A DNA stretch of 64,000 nt from Nitrogeniibacter aestuarii. Lineage in GTDB: Bacteria; Pseudomonadota; Gammaproteobacteria; Burkholderiales; Rhodocyclaceae. How positions within the stretch are numbered: position 1 is the first letter of the stretch; each line of letters starts with the position of its first letter. The stretch spans positions 2,480,001 to 2,544,000 of the forward strand of contig NZ_CP071321.1 of assembly GCF_017309585.1 (NCBI RefSeq), in the 5' to 3' direction. This document shows positions 45,657 through 53,680 of the stretch, one piece after another. The notes beneath the pieces were generated by a model. It worked only from the letters and a program-made list of their open reading frames with translations, searched no databases and was not told the DNA's origin. A program made the position numbers and the translations under genes.

Positions 45657-46115
45657 ATGGCATCCGAGCGCCCGATTCTGCTCGTCGAAGATAATCCCGA
45701 CGACGAAGCGCTGACACTGCGCGCGTTCAGCAAGAACGACATACCCAATCCCGTGATCGTCGCTCGCGATGGCGTCGAAGCGCTCGATTACCTCTTCGGT
45801 ACCGGCACCCACGAAAAACGTGACATGAGTATCATGCCCGCCGTGGTGCTTCTCGACCTCAAGCTACCGCGCATTGATGGCCTGGAGGTTCTCAAACGCA
45901 TCCGCGCCCACGAGCGTACCGCCCTGCTCCCGGTCGTTGTCCTGACGACATCGAAAGAGCAGCAGGACATCCTCGAAGCCTATCGACTCGGCGCCAACAG
46001 CTACATCCGGAAACCGGTTGATTTCGAGCGGTTCATCCAGGCAGTCGGCCAGCTGGGCGTCTATTGGCTTTCGCTCAACGAGCCTTCTGACCCTATCGCC
46101 AGCCTGCCTGACTGA
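45657..46115 (+). CDS. stand-alone response regulator (Rcp1-like receiver)
   Basis: A 152-residue single-domain receiver. The acidic pair Glu11-Asp12 is in LLVEDNPDDE, the phospho-acceptor is Asp67 in VVLLDLKLPRIDG, and the Lys is in SYIRKPVDF. The EDNPDDE start and the insert between beta2 and beta3 are typical of Rcp1-type regulators paired with phytochrome-like or bacteriophytochrome kinases. No output domain and no kinase gene is adjacent. The ATG at 45657 has AGGA 10 bases upstream; a clear terminator follows. Confidence 0.9.
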   Translation: MASERPILLVEDNPDDEALTLRAFSKNDIPNPVIVARDGVEALDYLFGTGTHEKRDMSIMPAVVLLDLKLPRIDGLEVLKRIRAHERTALLPVVVLTTSKEQQDILEAYRLGANSYIRKPVDFERFIQAVGQLGVYWLSLNEPSDPIASLPD

Positions 46116-46134
46116 TCGATCCGGCATGTCCACG

Positions 46135-46162
46135 AAAAAGGCGCCTCGAAGGCGCCTTTTTT
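46135..46162. terminator. bidirectional intrinsic terminator between response regulator and iscX
   Basis: AAAAAGGCGCC, loop TCGAA, GGCGCCTTTTTT: eleven pairs with T6 in one direction and A5 (U5 on the other strand) in the other. It ends both the response-regulator transcript and the isc operon. Confidence 0.9.
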
Positions 46163-46181
46163 CATGCCAGTCGGTCGGGAT

Positions 46182-46376
46182 TCAGCCGACCTCGTCGATC
46201 CAGGCCTGCTGAATGGCCTCAAGAATGCGCTCACCACATCGATCAGGATCATCATCAAATTCCGGTAATGCCTTCACCCAGTTCATGAGATCCACGAAAT
46301 TGACGCGCGTCGGATCCACATCTTCATGGACATCGGCCAGCTGGATAGCGATTTCCTCAACGTCGGTCCACTTCAT
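46182..46376 (-). CDS. iscX: Fe-S assembly protein IscX
   Basis: A 64-residue acidic protein matching the IscX/YfhJ family in length (E. coli 66) and in motifs: MKWTDVEEIAIQLAD, DPTRVNFVDLMNWV and the C-terminal AIQQAWIDE. In E. coli IscX binds IscS and modulates cysteine desulfurase activity depending on iron. It is the last gene of the isc operon, its ATG overlapping the fdx stop by one base. Confidence 0.94.
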   Translation of the reverse strand: MKWTDVEEIAIQLADVHEDVDPTRVNFVDLMNWVKALPEFDDDPDRCGERILEAIQQAWIDEVG

Positions 46377-46717
46377 CAGTGCTTACCCTCACTCACCATG
46401 TTGATCGTGTATTTCGGAATTTCGACCACGAGCGGCTCCTCAGTCACCACCGCCTGACAGGACAGACGCGAGTTGGGCTCAAGCCCCCATGCCTTATCGA
46501 GCAGGTCTTCCTCGTCGTCAGTCGCCTCGTCAAGAGACGCAAAACCTTCGCGCACCACGACATGGCAGGTCGTGCACGCACAACTCTTCTCACAAGCGTG
46601 TTCTATCTCGATGTCGTTACGCAACAGCGCATCGCAGATCGTCTCGCCCGGATTGGCTTCAATCACAGCGCCATCAGGGCAAAGCTCCACGTGCGGCAGC
46701 ACCACAATCTGAGTCAT
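46376..46717 (-). CDS. fdx: ISC-type [2Fe-2S] ferredoxin
   Basis: A 113-residue ferredoxin that supplies electrons for cluster assembly on IscU. The cluster ligands are in ACEKSCACTTCHV (three Cys, around residues 42-51) plus the Cys in RLSCQAVVT near 87. Length matches E. coli Fdx (111). It lies one base after hscA and overlaps iscX. Confidence 0.96.
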   Translation of the reverse strand: MTQIVVLPHVELCPDGAVIEANPGETICDALLRNDIEIEHACEKSCACTTCHVVVREGFASLDEATDDEEDLLDKAWGLEPNSRLSCQAVVTEEPLVVEIPKYTINMVSEGKH

Positions 46718-46718
46718 T

Positions 46719-48587
46719 TCAAACCTTTAGATCATTAACTTTCTGTCCGGCGAGTGCCGTCCGAATACTTTTGTCCATACGCCGCGCCGCAAACAGGTCC
46801 GTCTCGCGCCCCAGCTGATCGAGACATCGACGCAGCTCCTTGCCGTCGGTCTGCACCACTGCCGCCGCCAGCTCGGACATGGCACGATCTACGGTGGCGC
46901 GCTCGGTGTCAGTCAGCAACTCGCCGTCCGTCTGGAGCGCCTGACCAACAACTTCCAGCATCCGCTCGCCCTCGACCTGAAGCTCTCGTACAGCACGGGC
47001 TTGAGCATCTTCACCGGCGTGTTCAAAGCCCGCCTTCAACATGTCTGACACTTCCTCATCAGACAGTCCATAGGACGGTTTGACGGTGACGTGCGATTCC
47101 ACACCAGACGACATTTCGCGAGCAGAGACGGCAAGCAAGCCATCCGCATCGACCTGAAACGTCACGCGAATACGTGCAGCCCCTGCCGTCATTGGCGGTA
47201 TACCGCGCAGTTCGAACCGCGCCAGTGACCGACAATCGGAGACCAGTTCCCGCTCGCCCTGAACGACGTGAATCGCCATGGCCGTCTGTCCATCCTTGAA
47301 GGTGGTGAACTCCTGCGCTTTGGCGATTGGAATCGTCGAATTGCGCGGGATGACTTTCTCGACGAGCCCACCCATGGTTTCCAGGCCCAGCGACAGCGGA
47401 ATCACATCCAGCAGCAGCCAGTCGTCGTCGGCGCTGCGATTGCCTGCCAGCACGTTCGCCTGCATGGCAGCCCCCAGGGCGACCACCTTGTCCGGATCGA
47501 GGTTGGTCAACGGGGTTTGACCGAAGTACTCGCCCACCGCACGCTGAACACTGAGCATGCGTGTGGAACCGCCCACCATGACCACCCCCTTGACGTCTTC
47601 GGGGCTCAGGTCGGCATCACGCAAGGCCTTGCGAACGGGCGCAAGCGTCTTGCCGACAAGCGTCTTGGTGATGTCATCAAACACATCACGCGTAAGTACA
47701 ACGCTGACCTCTTCGCCGCTCTTGAGCGTCGCTTCGATCCTGGTCTGCTCATCGACACTGAGCTTCTCCTTGGCGCTCCGCGCCAGACTCAGAAGATGTC
47801 GGGCATCGGTGTCGGACAAAGGCGCAAGTTTTGACTGTTCGAGAATCCAGCAAAAGACGCGATGATCGAAGTCATCACCACCGAGCGATGCGTCACCGTT
47901 GGTGGCCATCACTTCGAACACGCCCTTGGTGAGCCGCAAGATCGAAATATCGAACGTGCCACCACCGAGATCGTAGATGGCGTAAACACCTTCGGCGGCG
48001 TTGTCCAAGCCATAGGCCACTGCTGCGGCAGTCGGTTCGTTCAGCAGTCGCAGCACATTGAGGCCCGCCAGACGTGCTGCATCCTTCGTGGCCTGTCGCT
48101 GTGCGTCATCAAAATAGGCCGGCACGGTGATCACGGCGCCGACCAGATCACCGCCAAGGCTCTCTTCAGCCCTCTCACGCAGGGACTTCAGAATCTCCGC
48201 GGAGATCTCGACGGGCGATTTTTCACCGGCGACCGTGCGCAACCGCAACATGCCTTCGCCATCTTTGAAGTCGTAGGGCATGGATTCGATGTGGGCCACA
48301 TCCTTGATGCCCCGACCCATGAAGCGCTTGACCGAAACGATCGTGTTCTTCGGGTCGCTGAGCTGATGCGTCTGTGCCGCGCGCCCGACAAGGACCTGTC
48401 GGTCCGAACCGTAGTGCACCACCGAGGGCAGCATCGATCGACCATCGTGATCACTCAGGCAAACCGTCATGCCATTGCGCACGGTGGCCACAAGCGAGTT
48501 CGTGGTGCCCAGGTCGATGCCAACCGCGAGCCGATGCTCATGCGGCTCGGCCGACATGCCGGGTTCTGCAATTTGGAGTAATGCCAT
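46719..48587 (-). CDS. hscA: Hsp70-type chaperone HscA
   Basis: A 622-residue Hsp70 dedicated to Fe-S assembly that releases clusters from IscU. The ATPase domain has AVGIDLGTTNSLVATV, YDLGGGTFDISIL and VVMVGGSTRMLSVQ; the substrate-binding domain begins near 390 and binds the LPPVK motif of IscU. Its length (E. coli HscA 616) and position beside hscB separate it from DnaK. Its ATG overlaps the hscB stop (TGATG). Confidence 0.96.
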   Translation of the reverse strand: MALLQIAEPGMSAEPHEHRLAVGIDLGTTNSLVATVRNGMTVCLSDHDGRSMLPSVVHYGSDRQVLVGRAAQTHQLSDPKNTIVSVKRFMGRGIKDVAHIESMPYDFKDGEGMLRLRTVAGEKSPVEISAEILKSLRERAEESLGGDLVGAVITVPAYFDDAQRQATKDAARLAGLNVLRLLNEPTAAAVAYGLDNAAEGVYAIYDLGGGTFDISILRLTKGVFEVMATNGDASLGGDDFDHRVFCWILEQSKLAPLSDTDARHLLSLARSAKEKLSVDEQTRIEATLKSGEEVSVVLTRDVFDDITKTLVGKTLAPVRKALRDADLSPEDVKGVVMVGGSTRMLSVQRAVGEYFGQTPLTNLDPDKVVALGAAMQANVLAGNRSADDDWLLLDVIPLSLGLETMGGLVEKVIPRNSTIPIAKAQEFTTFKDGQTAMAIHVVQGERELVSDCRSLARFELRGIPPMTAGAARIRVTFQVDADGLLAVSAREMSSGVESHVTVKPSYGLSDEEVSDMLKAGFEHAGEDAQARAVRELQVEGERMLEVVGQALQTDGELLTDTERATVDRAMSELAAAVVQTDGKELRRCLDQLGRETDLFAARRMDKSIRTALAGQKVNDLKV

Positions 48588-49141
48588 CAGTCTTCCAACG
48601 CGTCGATTGCGTCGTCGATATCCTGCTGAAGTTTTTCAATGAACATGAGCCGGCGCACGGTATCGGAGGCGCCATCGAGATCGCCCGGATCGCCGTCGAG
48701 CTGGCGTGCAAGCTCTTCGTTGACCTCGCGTGCATGCACGCTGAGACGACGATGAAGTTGTTCGAGTTCGGTCAGATCAGCCCCGATCCTTGCCTCCTCG
48801 ACCGCCTCCCGCCATTCCATTTGCTCCATGAGGAACTCAGGTGCCATGACGGTGTTGGTCTCGGCGCCCACATCCTTGCCCGCAAGCTCGAGCATGTAAC
48901 GTGCCCGGGCCATGGGTTTGCACAAGGTGCGATAGGCCTCGTTGACACGAGTGGCCCACTGCATGGCAATCCTTTTCTCCGAGTCCGAACGATGGGCATG
49001 GCGATCAGGATGCACCTGAGACTGGCGATCCAGATATGCCTGCTCAAGTCGCTCCATCTCGATGCCGAAGCGTCGTGGCAGACCGAACAGGGCAAAAAAG
49101 TCTTGCTGCAGCTCGCTGCCGACGCCCGACAGATCACTCAT
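48587..49141 (-). CDS. hscB: J-domain co-chaperone HscB
   Basis: A 184-residue J protein that delivers IscU to HscA and stimulates its ATPase. The J domain (about 14-85) contains the HPDRHAH motif. The C-terminal helical domain binds IscU. The ATG at 49141 overlaps the iscA stop (ATGA); the longer frame start is inside iscA and is not used. Length is close to E. coli HscB (171). Confidence 0.95.
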   Translation of the reverse strand: MSDLSGVGSELQQDFFALFGLPRRFGIEMERLEQAYLDRQSQVHPDRHAHRSDSEKRIAMQWATRVNEAYRTLCKPMARARYMLELAGKDVGAETNTVMAPEFLMEQMEWREAVEEARIGADLTELEQLHRRLSVHAREVNEELARQLDGDPGDLDGASDTVRRLMFIEKLQQDIDDAIDALED

Positions 49142-49461
49142 ACGTTGAAACTCTCGCCGCAACCACACTCGTCCTTGACGTTCGGGTTGTTGAACTTGAA
49201 GCCCTCGTTGAGACCTTCGCGAACGAAATCGAGCTCGGTGCCATCGAGGTAAGGCAGGCTCTTCGGGTCGATAAGCACCTTAAGTCCATGGCTCTCGAAC
49301 ACGATGTCGTCGTCTTCCGCACTATCAGCGAACTCGAGCTTGTACGCCATGCCCGAGCAGCCAGACGTTCTCACGCCCAGACGAATACCGATACCCTTGC
49401 CGCGCTTCTCGATATAACGGGAAACGTGACCGGCGGCAGAATCAGACAGGGTGATAGCCAT
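49138..49461 (-). CDS. iscA: iron-sulfur carrier IscA
   Basis: A 107-residue A-type carrier. The three conserved cysteines are Cys35 (in RTSGCSGMAY), Cys99 and Cys101 (DECGCGESF). The motif GIRLGVRTSGCSG separates it from IscU. The ATG at 49461 is canonical. Length is exactly as in E. coli IscA (107). It lies 11 bases after iscU. Confidence 0.97.
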   Translation of the reverse strand: MAITLSDSAAGHVSRYIEKRGKGIGIRLGVRTSGCSGMAYKLEFADSAEDDDIVFESHGLKVLIDPKSLPYLDGTELDFVREGLNEGFKFNNPNVKDECGCGESFNV

Positions 49462-49472
49462 GATGCAACTCC

Positions 49473-49862
49473 TTACTCGCCTTCGCCTGAACGCTTCTTG
49501 TAGTCGGCGACAGCCGCCTTGATTGCGTCTTCGGCAAGGATGGAACAGTGAATTTTCACCGGCGGCAACGCCAGTTCTTCGGCGATGGCAGTGTTCTTGA
49601 TTTCCAGCGCCTGGTCCAGGGTCTTGCCCTTGACCCATTCGGTCACCAGGGAGCTGGATGCAATCGCCGAACCGCAGCCATAGGTCTTGAACTTGGCGTC
49701 TTCAATCACGCCGTCCTTGCCGACCTTGATCTGCAGTTTCATCACGTCACCACAGGCCGGGGCGCCGACCATACCGGTGGCTACACCCTCTTCTTCCTTG
49801 TCAAAGGAACCCACGTTGCGCGGATTTTCGTAGTGGTCCAGAACTTTATCGCTATATGCCAT
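49473..49862 (-). CDS. iscU: Fe-S cluster scaffold IscU
   Basis: A 129-residue scaffold on which [2Fe-2S] clusters are built. The ligand cysteines are Cys37 (GAPACGD), Cys63 (YGCGSA) and Cys106 (KIHCS), with His105. The chaperone-recognition motif LPPVK is at residues 99-103. It lies 18 bases after iscS. Confidence 0.98.
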   Translation of the reverse strand: MAYSDKVLDHYENPRNVGSFDKEEEGVATGMVGAPACGDVMKLQIKVGKDGVIEDAKFKTYGCGSAIASSSLVTEWVKGKTLDQALEIKNTAIAEELALPPVKIHCSILAEDAIKAAVADYKKRSGEGE

Positions 49863-49880
49863 GACTTTGACTCCTTGCTA

Positions 49881-51089
49881 TCAGTGGGCGGCCCACTGAA
49901 CCGTATTCAGATCGATGCCTTCCTGCACCATTTCCCAGAGCGGCGAGAGCTCACGCAGCTTGCCGATCTTCTGGTGCAGCAGCTCGATGGTGAAATCGAC
50001 TTCCTCTTCCGTGGTAAAGCGGCCGATCGAAAAGCGGATGGAACTGTGCGCCAACTCGTCATTCCGCCCCAGCGCACGCAGCACATAGGACGGCTCGAGA
50101 CTGGCTGATGTACAGGCCGAACCACTCGAAACGGCAATGTCCTTGATCGCCATGATCAGGGATTCACCTTCCACGTAATTGAAAGAGATATTCAGGTTGT
50201 GAGGCACACGGTGTTCGACATCACCATTGATGTAGGTTTCCTCGATTTCCGTCAGCCCGTTCATGAGACGGTCGCGAAGCATGCGCACACGCTCGTTCTC
50301 CACCGCCATTTCCTCGCGAGCAATGCGGAAGGCCTCACCCATGCCCACGATCTGATGCGTTGCCAGCGTACCTGAGCGCATCCCACGCTCATGACCACCG
50401 CCGTGCATCTGGGCGATCAGGCGCACACGCGGCTTGCGCCGAACATAGAGCGCACCGATGCCTTTCGGCCCGTACGTCTTGTGGGCGGAGAACGACATGA
50501 GATCAACCTTCAGTTTCTGGAGATCGATCTCCACCTTGCCGGTCGCCTGCGCAGCATCCACATGGAACACGATGCCACGTTCGCGACATAGCTCACCGAT
50601 CTCTTCGATCGGCTGGATCACGCCGATTTCGTTATTCACGAACATCACCGAGATGACGGTGGTATCGGGGCGAATCGCTGCCTTGAGCGCGTCCATGTCG
50701 ATCAGACCGTCTTCCTTGACATCCAGGTAGGTTGCTTCGAAGCCTTGGCGTTCGAGCTCCCGCACCGTATCGAGCACAGCCTTGTGCTCGGTCTTGACGG
50801 TGATGATGTGCTGGCCCTTGCTCTGATAGAACTGCGCAGCCCCCTTGATCGCCAGGTTGTTCGACTCGGTCGCACCGGAGGTCCAGACGATTTCCTTCGG
50901 ATCGGCATTGACCAGGGCCGCAACTTCAGCCCGCGCCTCCTCGACCGCCTTGTCCGCCTCCCAGCCGTAGGCGTGCGAGCGACTCGCCGGATTGCCGAAG
51001 TGCTCCACGAGGTAGGGAATCATCTTGTCGGCAACGCGCGGGTCGACCGGCGTCGTGGCCGAGTAGTCGAGGTAAATCGGAAACTTCAT
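49881..51089 (-). CDS. iscS: cysteine desulfurase IscS
   Basis: A 402-residue PLP enzyme that takes sulfur from cysteine for IscU, tRNA thiolation and other acceptors. It starts MKFPIYLDYSATTPVD, has the PLP lysine Lys204 in SFSAHKTYGPKG and the persulfide Cys326 in SSGSACTSASLEPS, and is nearly the length of E. coli IscS (404). The ATG at 51089 is supported by a GGAGA-type purine stretch. A longer in-frame start is not conserved. It follows the desulfurase paralogue after 49 bases. Confidence 0.97.
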   Translation of the reverse strand: MKFPIYLDYSATTPVDPRVADKMIPYLVEHFGNPASRSHAYGWEADKAVEEARAEVAALVNADPKEIVWTSGATESNNLAIKGAAQFYQSKGQHIITVKTEHKAVLDTVRELERQGFEATYLDVKEDGLIDMDALKAAIRPDTTVISVMFVNNEIGVIQPIEEIGELCRERGIVFHVDAAQATGKVEIDLQKLKVDLMSFSAHKTYGPKGIGALYVRRKPRVRLIAQMHGGGHERGMRSGTLATHQIVGMGEAFRIAREEMAVENERVRMLRDRLMNGLTEIEETYINGDVEHRVPHNLNISFNYVEGESLIMAIKDIAVSSGSACTSASLEPSYVLRALGRNDELAHSSIRFSIGRFTTEEEVDFTIELLHQKIGKLRELSPLWEMVQEGIDLNTVQWAAH

Positions 51090-51138
51090 CTTTTTCTCTC
51101 CAAAACGGCACCACCGGGCGCCCGTCAATTCATCAATT

Positions 51139-52290
51139 CTATTCAACCGTGACCGCTCTTAGGCCCCGAAGTGCATCCACTTGCACGCGCAGCACGTCGA
51201 TAAAACGTGTCATGTCCGACCGAGTCGTACTCATGCCGGTACTCACCCGCACCGCGTTACGCGCCGTATTGGGCTCAACACCCATGGCAAGCAGCGTTTT
51301 CGACGGCTCAGGATCGGCACTCGAACAGGCAGACCCGCTCGCACATGCAAAACCCTCCCGATCCAGCTTGCCGACCAGGGTTTCACCGTCGATACCGGCA
51401 AAAGCAAAAAAAGTCGTCCCCGCAAGTCGAGGTGCAGCGCGACCGAAAATCGTAGCCCCGAGTGACGCGAGCGCATTGTCCAGTTCATCCCGAAGCACAG
51501 CCTGTCGCTGCATCTCGCTGTCGCGACGTGCCACGGCGAGTTCGCAGGCCTTGCCGAATCCAACGATGGCCGCCACGTTCTCGGTCCCTGAACGCAAACC
51601 CCGCTCCTGACCACCACCCGCGATCAACGGCGCCAGATCGACCCGCTTGTCCACAATCAGCGCGCCCGCACCCAGCGGCCCGTAAATCTTGTGGGCCGAG
51701 ATGCTCATCGCATTCACACCCAGAGCACGAAAATCAACCGGCAACTTGCCGAGTGCCTGGACGGCGTCGGTATGCATCCATACGCCTGCTGCTCGTGCCG
51801 CAGCGGCAATCTCGTCAACCGGTTGAATCACACCCGTTTCATTGTTGGCGAGCATGACCGACACCATCCGCGGACCGGTGGCCAGTGCCCGCTCGACGTC
51901 AGACATATTGATGACACCCTGAGCGTCTACACCCACGGTTTCCATCGCCCAACCGGCTCTTGTCAGTTGTCGGGCCGGCTCGCGCACACAGGGGTGCTCA
52001 AGTCGGGAAATCACGACCACACCAGGTTTCGTCGTTGCAGCCACACCCTTCAGAAAAAGGTTGTTCGCCTCTGAGCCGCCACTGGTAAAAACGACTTCTG
52101 TCTTGTGAGCACCAACCGCCGCTGCCACCTGAGCGCGGGCAGCCTCAATGGCAGAGCGAGCCTGACGCCCGTACTCGTGACGGCTCGACGCATTGCCGAA
52201 GCGTCCATCCAGGTAAGGCAGCATCACTTCACGCACCGCAGGATCGAGCGGCGTCGTCGCGTTGTGATCGAGGTAGGTCGGCGCAAACAC
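51139..52290 (-). CDS. second cysteine desulfurase (IscS/NifS-like paralogue)
   Basis: A 383-residue PLP desulfurase of the IscS/NifS group that sits between iscR and iscS. It keeps the N-terminal YLDHNATTPLDP, the PLP Lys201 in SISAHKIYGPLG and the persulfide Cys322 in ASGSACSSADPEPS, so it should be active. It is clearly diverged from the canonical IscS next door and 20 residues shorter. The GTG at 52290 has GAGGG eight bases upstream and lies 10 bases after iscR. An in-frame extension would overlap iscR and is rejected. Its acceptor (IscU, thiamine, molybdopterin or NifU-like) is unknown. Confidence 0.9.
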   Translation of the reverse strand: MFAPTYLDHNATTPLDPAVREVMLPYLDGRFGNASSRHEYGRQARSAIEAARAQVAAAVGAHKTEVVFTSGGSEANNLFLKGVAATTKPGVVVISRLEHPCVREPARQLTRAGWAMETVGVDAQGVINMSDVERALATGPRMVSVMLANNETGVIQPVDEIAAAARAAGVWMHTDAVQALGKLPVDFRALGVNAMSISAHKIYGPLGAGALIVDKRVDLAPLIAGGGQERGLRSGTENVAAIVGFGKACELAVARRDSEMQRQAVLRDELDNALASLGATIFGRAAPRLAGTTFFAFAGIDGETLVGKLDREGFACASGSACSSADPEPSKTLLAMGVEPNTARNAVRVSTGMSTTRSDMTRFIDVLRVQVDALRGLRAVTVE

Positions 52291-52300
52291 GAGCAATCCC

Positions 52301-52777
52301 TCAGGCGGCCACGGAAGCCCCGTCGGCACGGCTCTCACGCTTGTCCTTGAGGACAGCGATCTTCGAAGCCCGAGCATGCTGCTGCTCGACCAGACCCTTC
52401 AACGTCACTGAGTCGAGATACTCGAACATGCGCTTGTTCAGGTTGGTCCAAAGATCGTGCGTCATGCACACATGTTCGTCGTGGCAGTTGCCTTTGCCGC
52501 CGCACTGTGTGGCATCAAGTGGCTCATCCACCGCCACGATGATGTCGGCGACCGTGATGTCCGTCATACCCCGAGCCAGCGTGTAGCCACCACCCGGGCC
52601 GCGTACGCTTGACACAAGCTCATGGCGGCGCAGCTTGCCGAACAACTGCTCCAGGTAAGACAGGGAGATGCTCTGACGCTCTGCGATACCTGCCAAGGTC
52701 ACGGGACCACCGTCTTGCCTGAGCGCAAGATCGATCATCGCTGTCACTGCAAAACGGCCTTTCGTGGTCAGTCTCAT
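52301..52777 (-). CDS. iscR: Fe-S cluster-sensing transcriptional regulator IscR
   Basis: A 158-residue Rrf2-family repressor. The winged helix begins MRLTTKGRFAVTAMIDLAL, with the recognition helix around LSYLEQLFGKLRR. The [2Fe-2S] ligands Cys92, Cys98, Cys104 and His107 occupy exactly the positions known in E. coli IscR. It should repress its own operon when its cluster is full. The ATG at 52777 is used; the preceding bases carry the promoter and two IscR-type sites, so the longer frame start is not real. Confidence 0.97.
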   Translation of the reverse strand: MRLTTKGRFAVTAMIDLALRQDGGPVTLAGIAERQSISLSYLEQLFGKLRRHELVSSVRGPGGGYTLARGMTDITVADIIVAVDEPLDATQCGGKGNCHDEHVCMTHDLWTNLNKRMFEYLDSVTLKGLVEQQHARASKIAVLKDKRESRADGASVAA

Positions 52778-52794
52778 CGAGTACCCTCTCGTCA

Positions 52795-52819
52795 ATACCT
52801 GAACAATTGACTCAACTAT
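52795..52819. promoter_or_regulatory. IscR type 1 binding site, proximal
   Basis: Read on the minus strand ATAGTTGAGTCAATTGTTCA, continuing GGTAT. It matches the 25-base IscR type 1 pattern at most defined positions (ATA-G-TT-GA.T ... TC-.G-G-TAT). It covers the expected iscR transcription start. Confidence 0.65.
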
Positions 52820-52843
52820 ATAGTACCCGACTAAAGCAATCAA
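52815..52843 (-). promoter_or_regulatory. sigma70 promoter of the isc operon
   Basis: On the minus strand TTGATT (52843-52838), a 17-base spacer, and TATAGT (52820-52815). Transcription should start near 52808, about 30 bases before the iscR ATG. Both boxes are overlapped by the IscR sites. Confidence 0.7.
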
Positions 52844-52847
52844 CTAT
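52823..52847. promoter_or_regulatory. IscR type 1 binding site, distal
   Basis: Read on the minus strand ATAGTTGATTGCTTTAGTCG, continuing GGTAC. It is a near-complete match to the E. coli type 1 consensus (ATASYYGACTRWWWYAGTCR, then RSTAT). Its centre is 28 bases from that of the proximal site. It covers the -35 box. Confidence 0.75.
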
Positions 52848-52864
52848 TCGCGTGATTGCGTGAG

Positions 52865-53620
52865 TCAATCCACCATCTTGCTCAGGCGCTCGGCATCAAG
52901 GTTGTCACAGCGCTTCTCTTCGTCATCAAGCGAAATGCCCGCCGCCTCAAGGCGACACAGCAATGCCTCAAGACGGCGATCGGTATCAACGGCATGATCG
53001 AGCAGACCGTGGAATGCCTTGGCCAGTGGATCATCCATGTCGCGCGTGACACCGTAGGCCGAGAACCCCATCTGCTCGGCTCTCTGGGCGCGCTCGTCAT
53101 CTTTCGAACGATCCAGAACCCGCGCCGGGTTGCCCACCGCAGTGGCCCCTTCCGGCACCGGTTTGACCACCACGGCATTTGATCCCACCTTGGCACCGTC
53201 ACCGACAGTGAAGCCCCCCAGCACCTTGGCGCCCGCGCCGATCACGACCCCACGCCCCAGCGTCGGATGGCGCTTTTCACCCCGATAGAGTGAAGTACCC
53301 CCCAGGGTTACCCCCTGGTAGATCGTGCAATCGTCCCCGACTTCTGCCGTCTCCCCGATCACGACACCAAAACCGTGGTCGATGAAAACACGCCGACCGA
53401 TCACCGCACCCGGGTGAATCTCGATACCGGTGAGAAACCGGCTGACATGACTGATGAACCGACCGAGCCAGAACCAGCCGCGAGTCCATGCACCGTGGGC
53501 AAAGCGATGAAAGAAGAGCGCATGGATGCCTGGATAACAGGTGAGCACCTCCAGGGTCGAACGGGCGGCGGGGTCGCGGCTTCGAACACTGGCGATATCT
53601 TCACGCAAACGGCTGAACAT
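52865..53620 (-). CDS. cysE: serine O-acetyltransferase
   Basis: A 251-residue hexapeptide acetyltransferase that makes O-acetylserine for cysteine synthesis. It shows LTCYPGIHALFFHRFAHG near 26, IEIHPGAVIGRRVFIDHGFG near 65 (20 residues; includes the catalytic His), and VIGETAEVGDDCTIYQGVTLG near 86 (in part). The ATG at 53620 has GGAG six bases upstream; a GTG at 53653 is possible. The gene ends 18 bases before the distal IscR site, so cysteine supply is encoded directly ahead of the cysteine-consuming isc operon. Confidence 0.93.
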   Translation of the reverse strand: MFSRLREDIASVRSRDPAARSTLEVLTCYPGIHALFFHRFAHGAWTRGWFWLGRFISHVSRFLTGIEIHPGAVIGRRVFIDHGFGVVIGETAEVGDDCTIYQGVTLGGTSLYRGEKRHPTLGRGVVIGAGAKVLGGFTVGDGAKVGSNAVVVKPVPEGATAVGNPARVLDRSKDDERAQRAEQMGFSAYGVTRDMDDPLAKAFHGLLDHAVDTDRRLEALLCRLEAAGISLDDEEKRCDNLDAERLSKMVD

Positions 53621-53680
53621 TGAGGGCTCCGTATCGTTGTTCTTGTCCGGCACACGGCGGCCGGATAATTTCCGACTATT

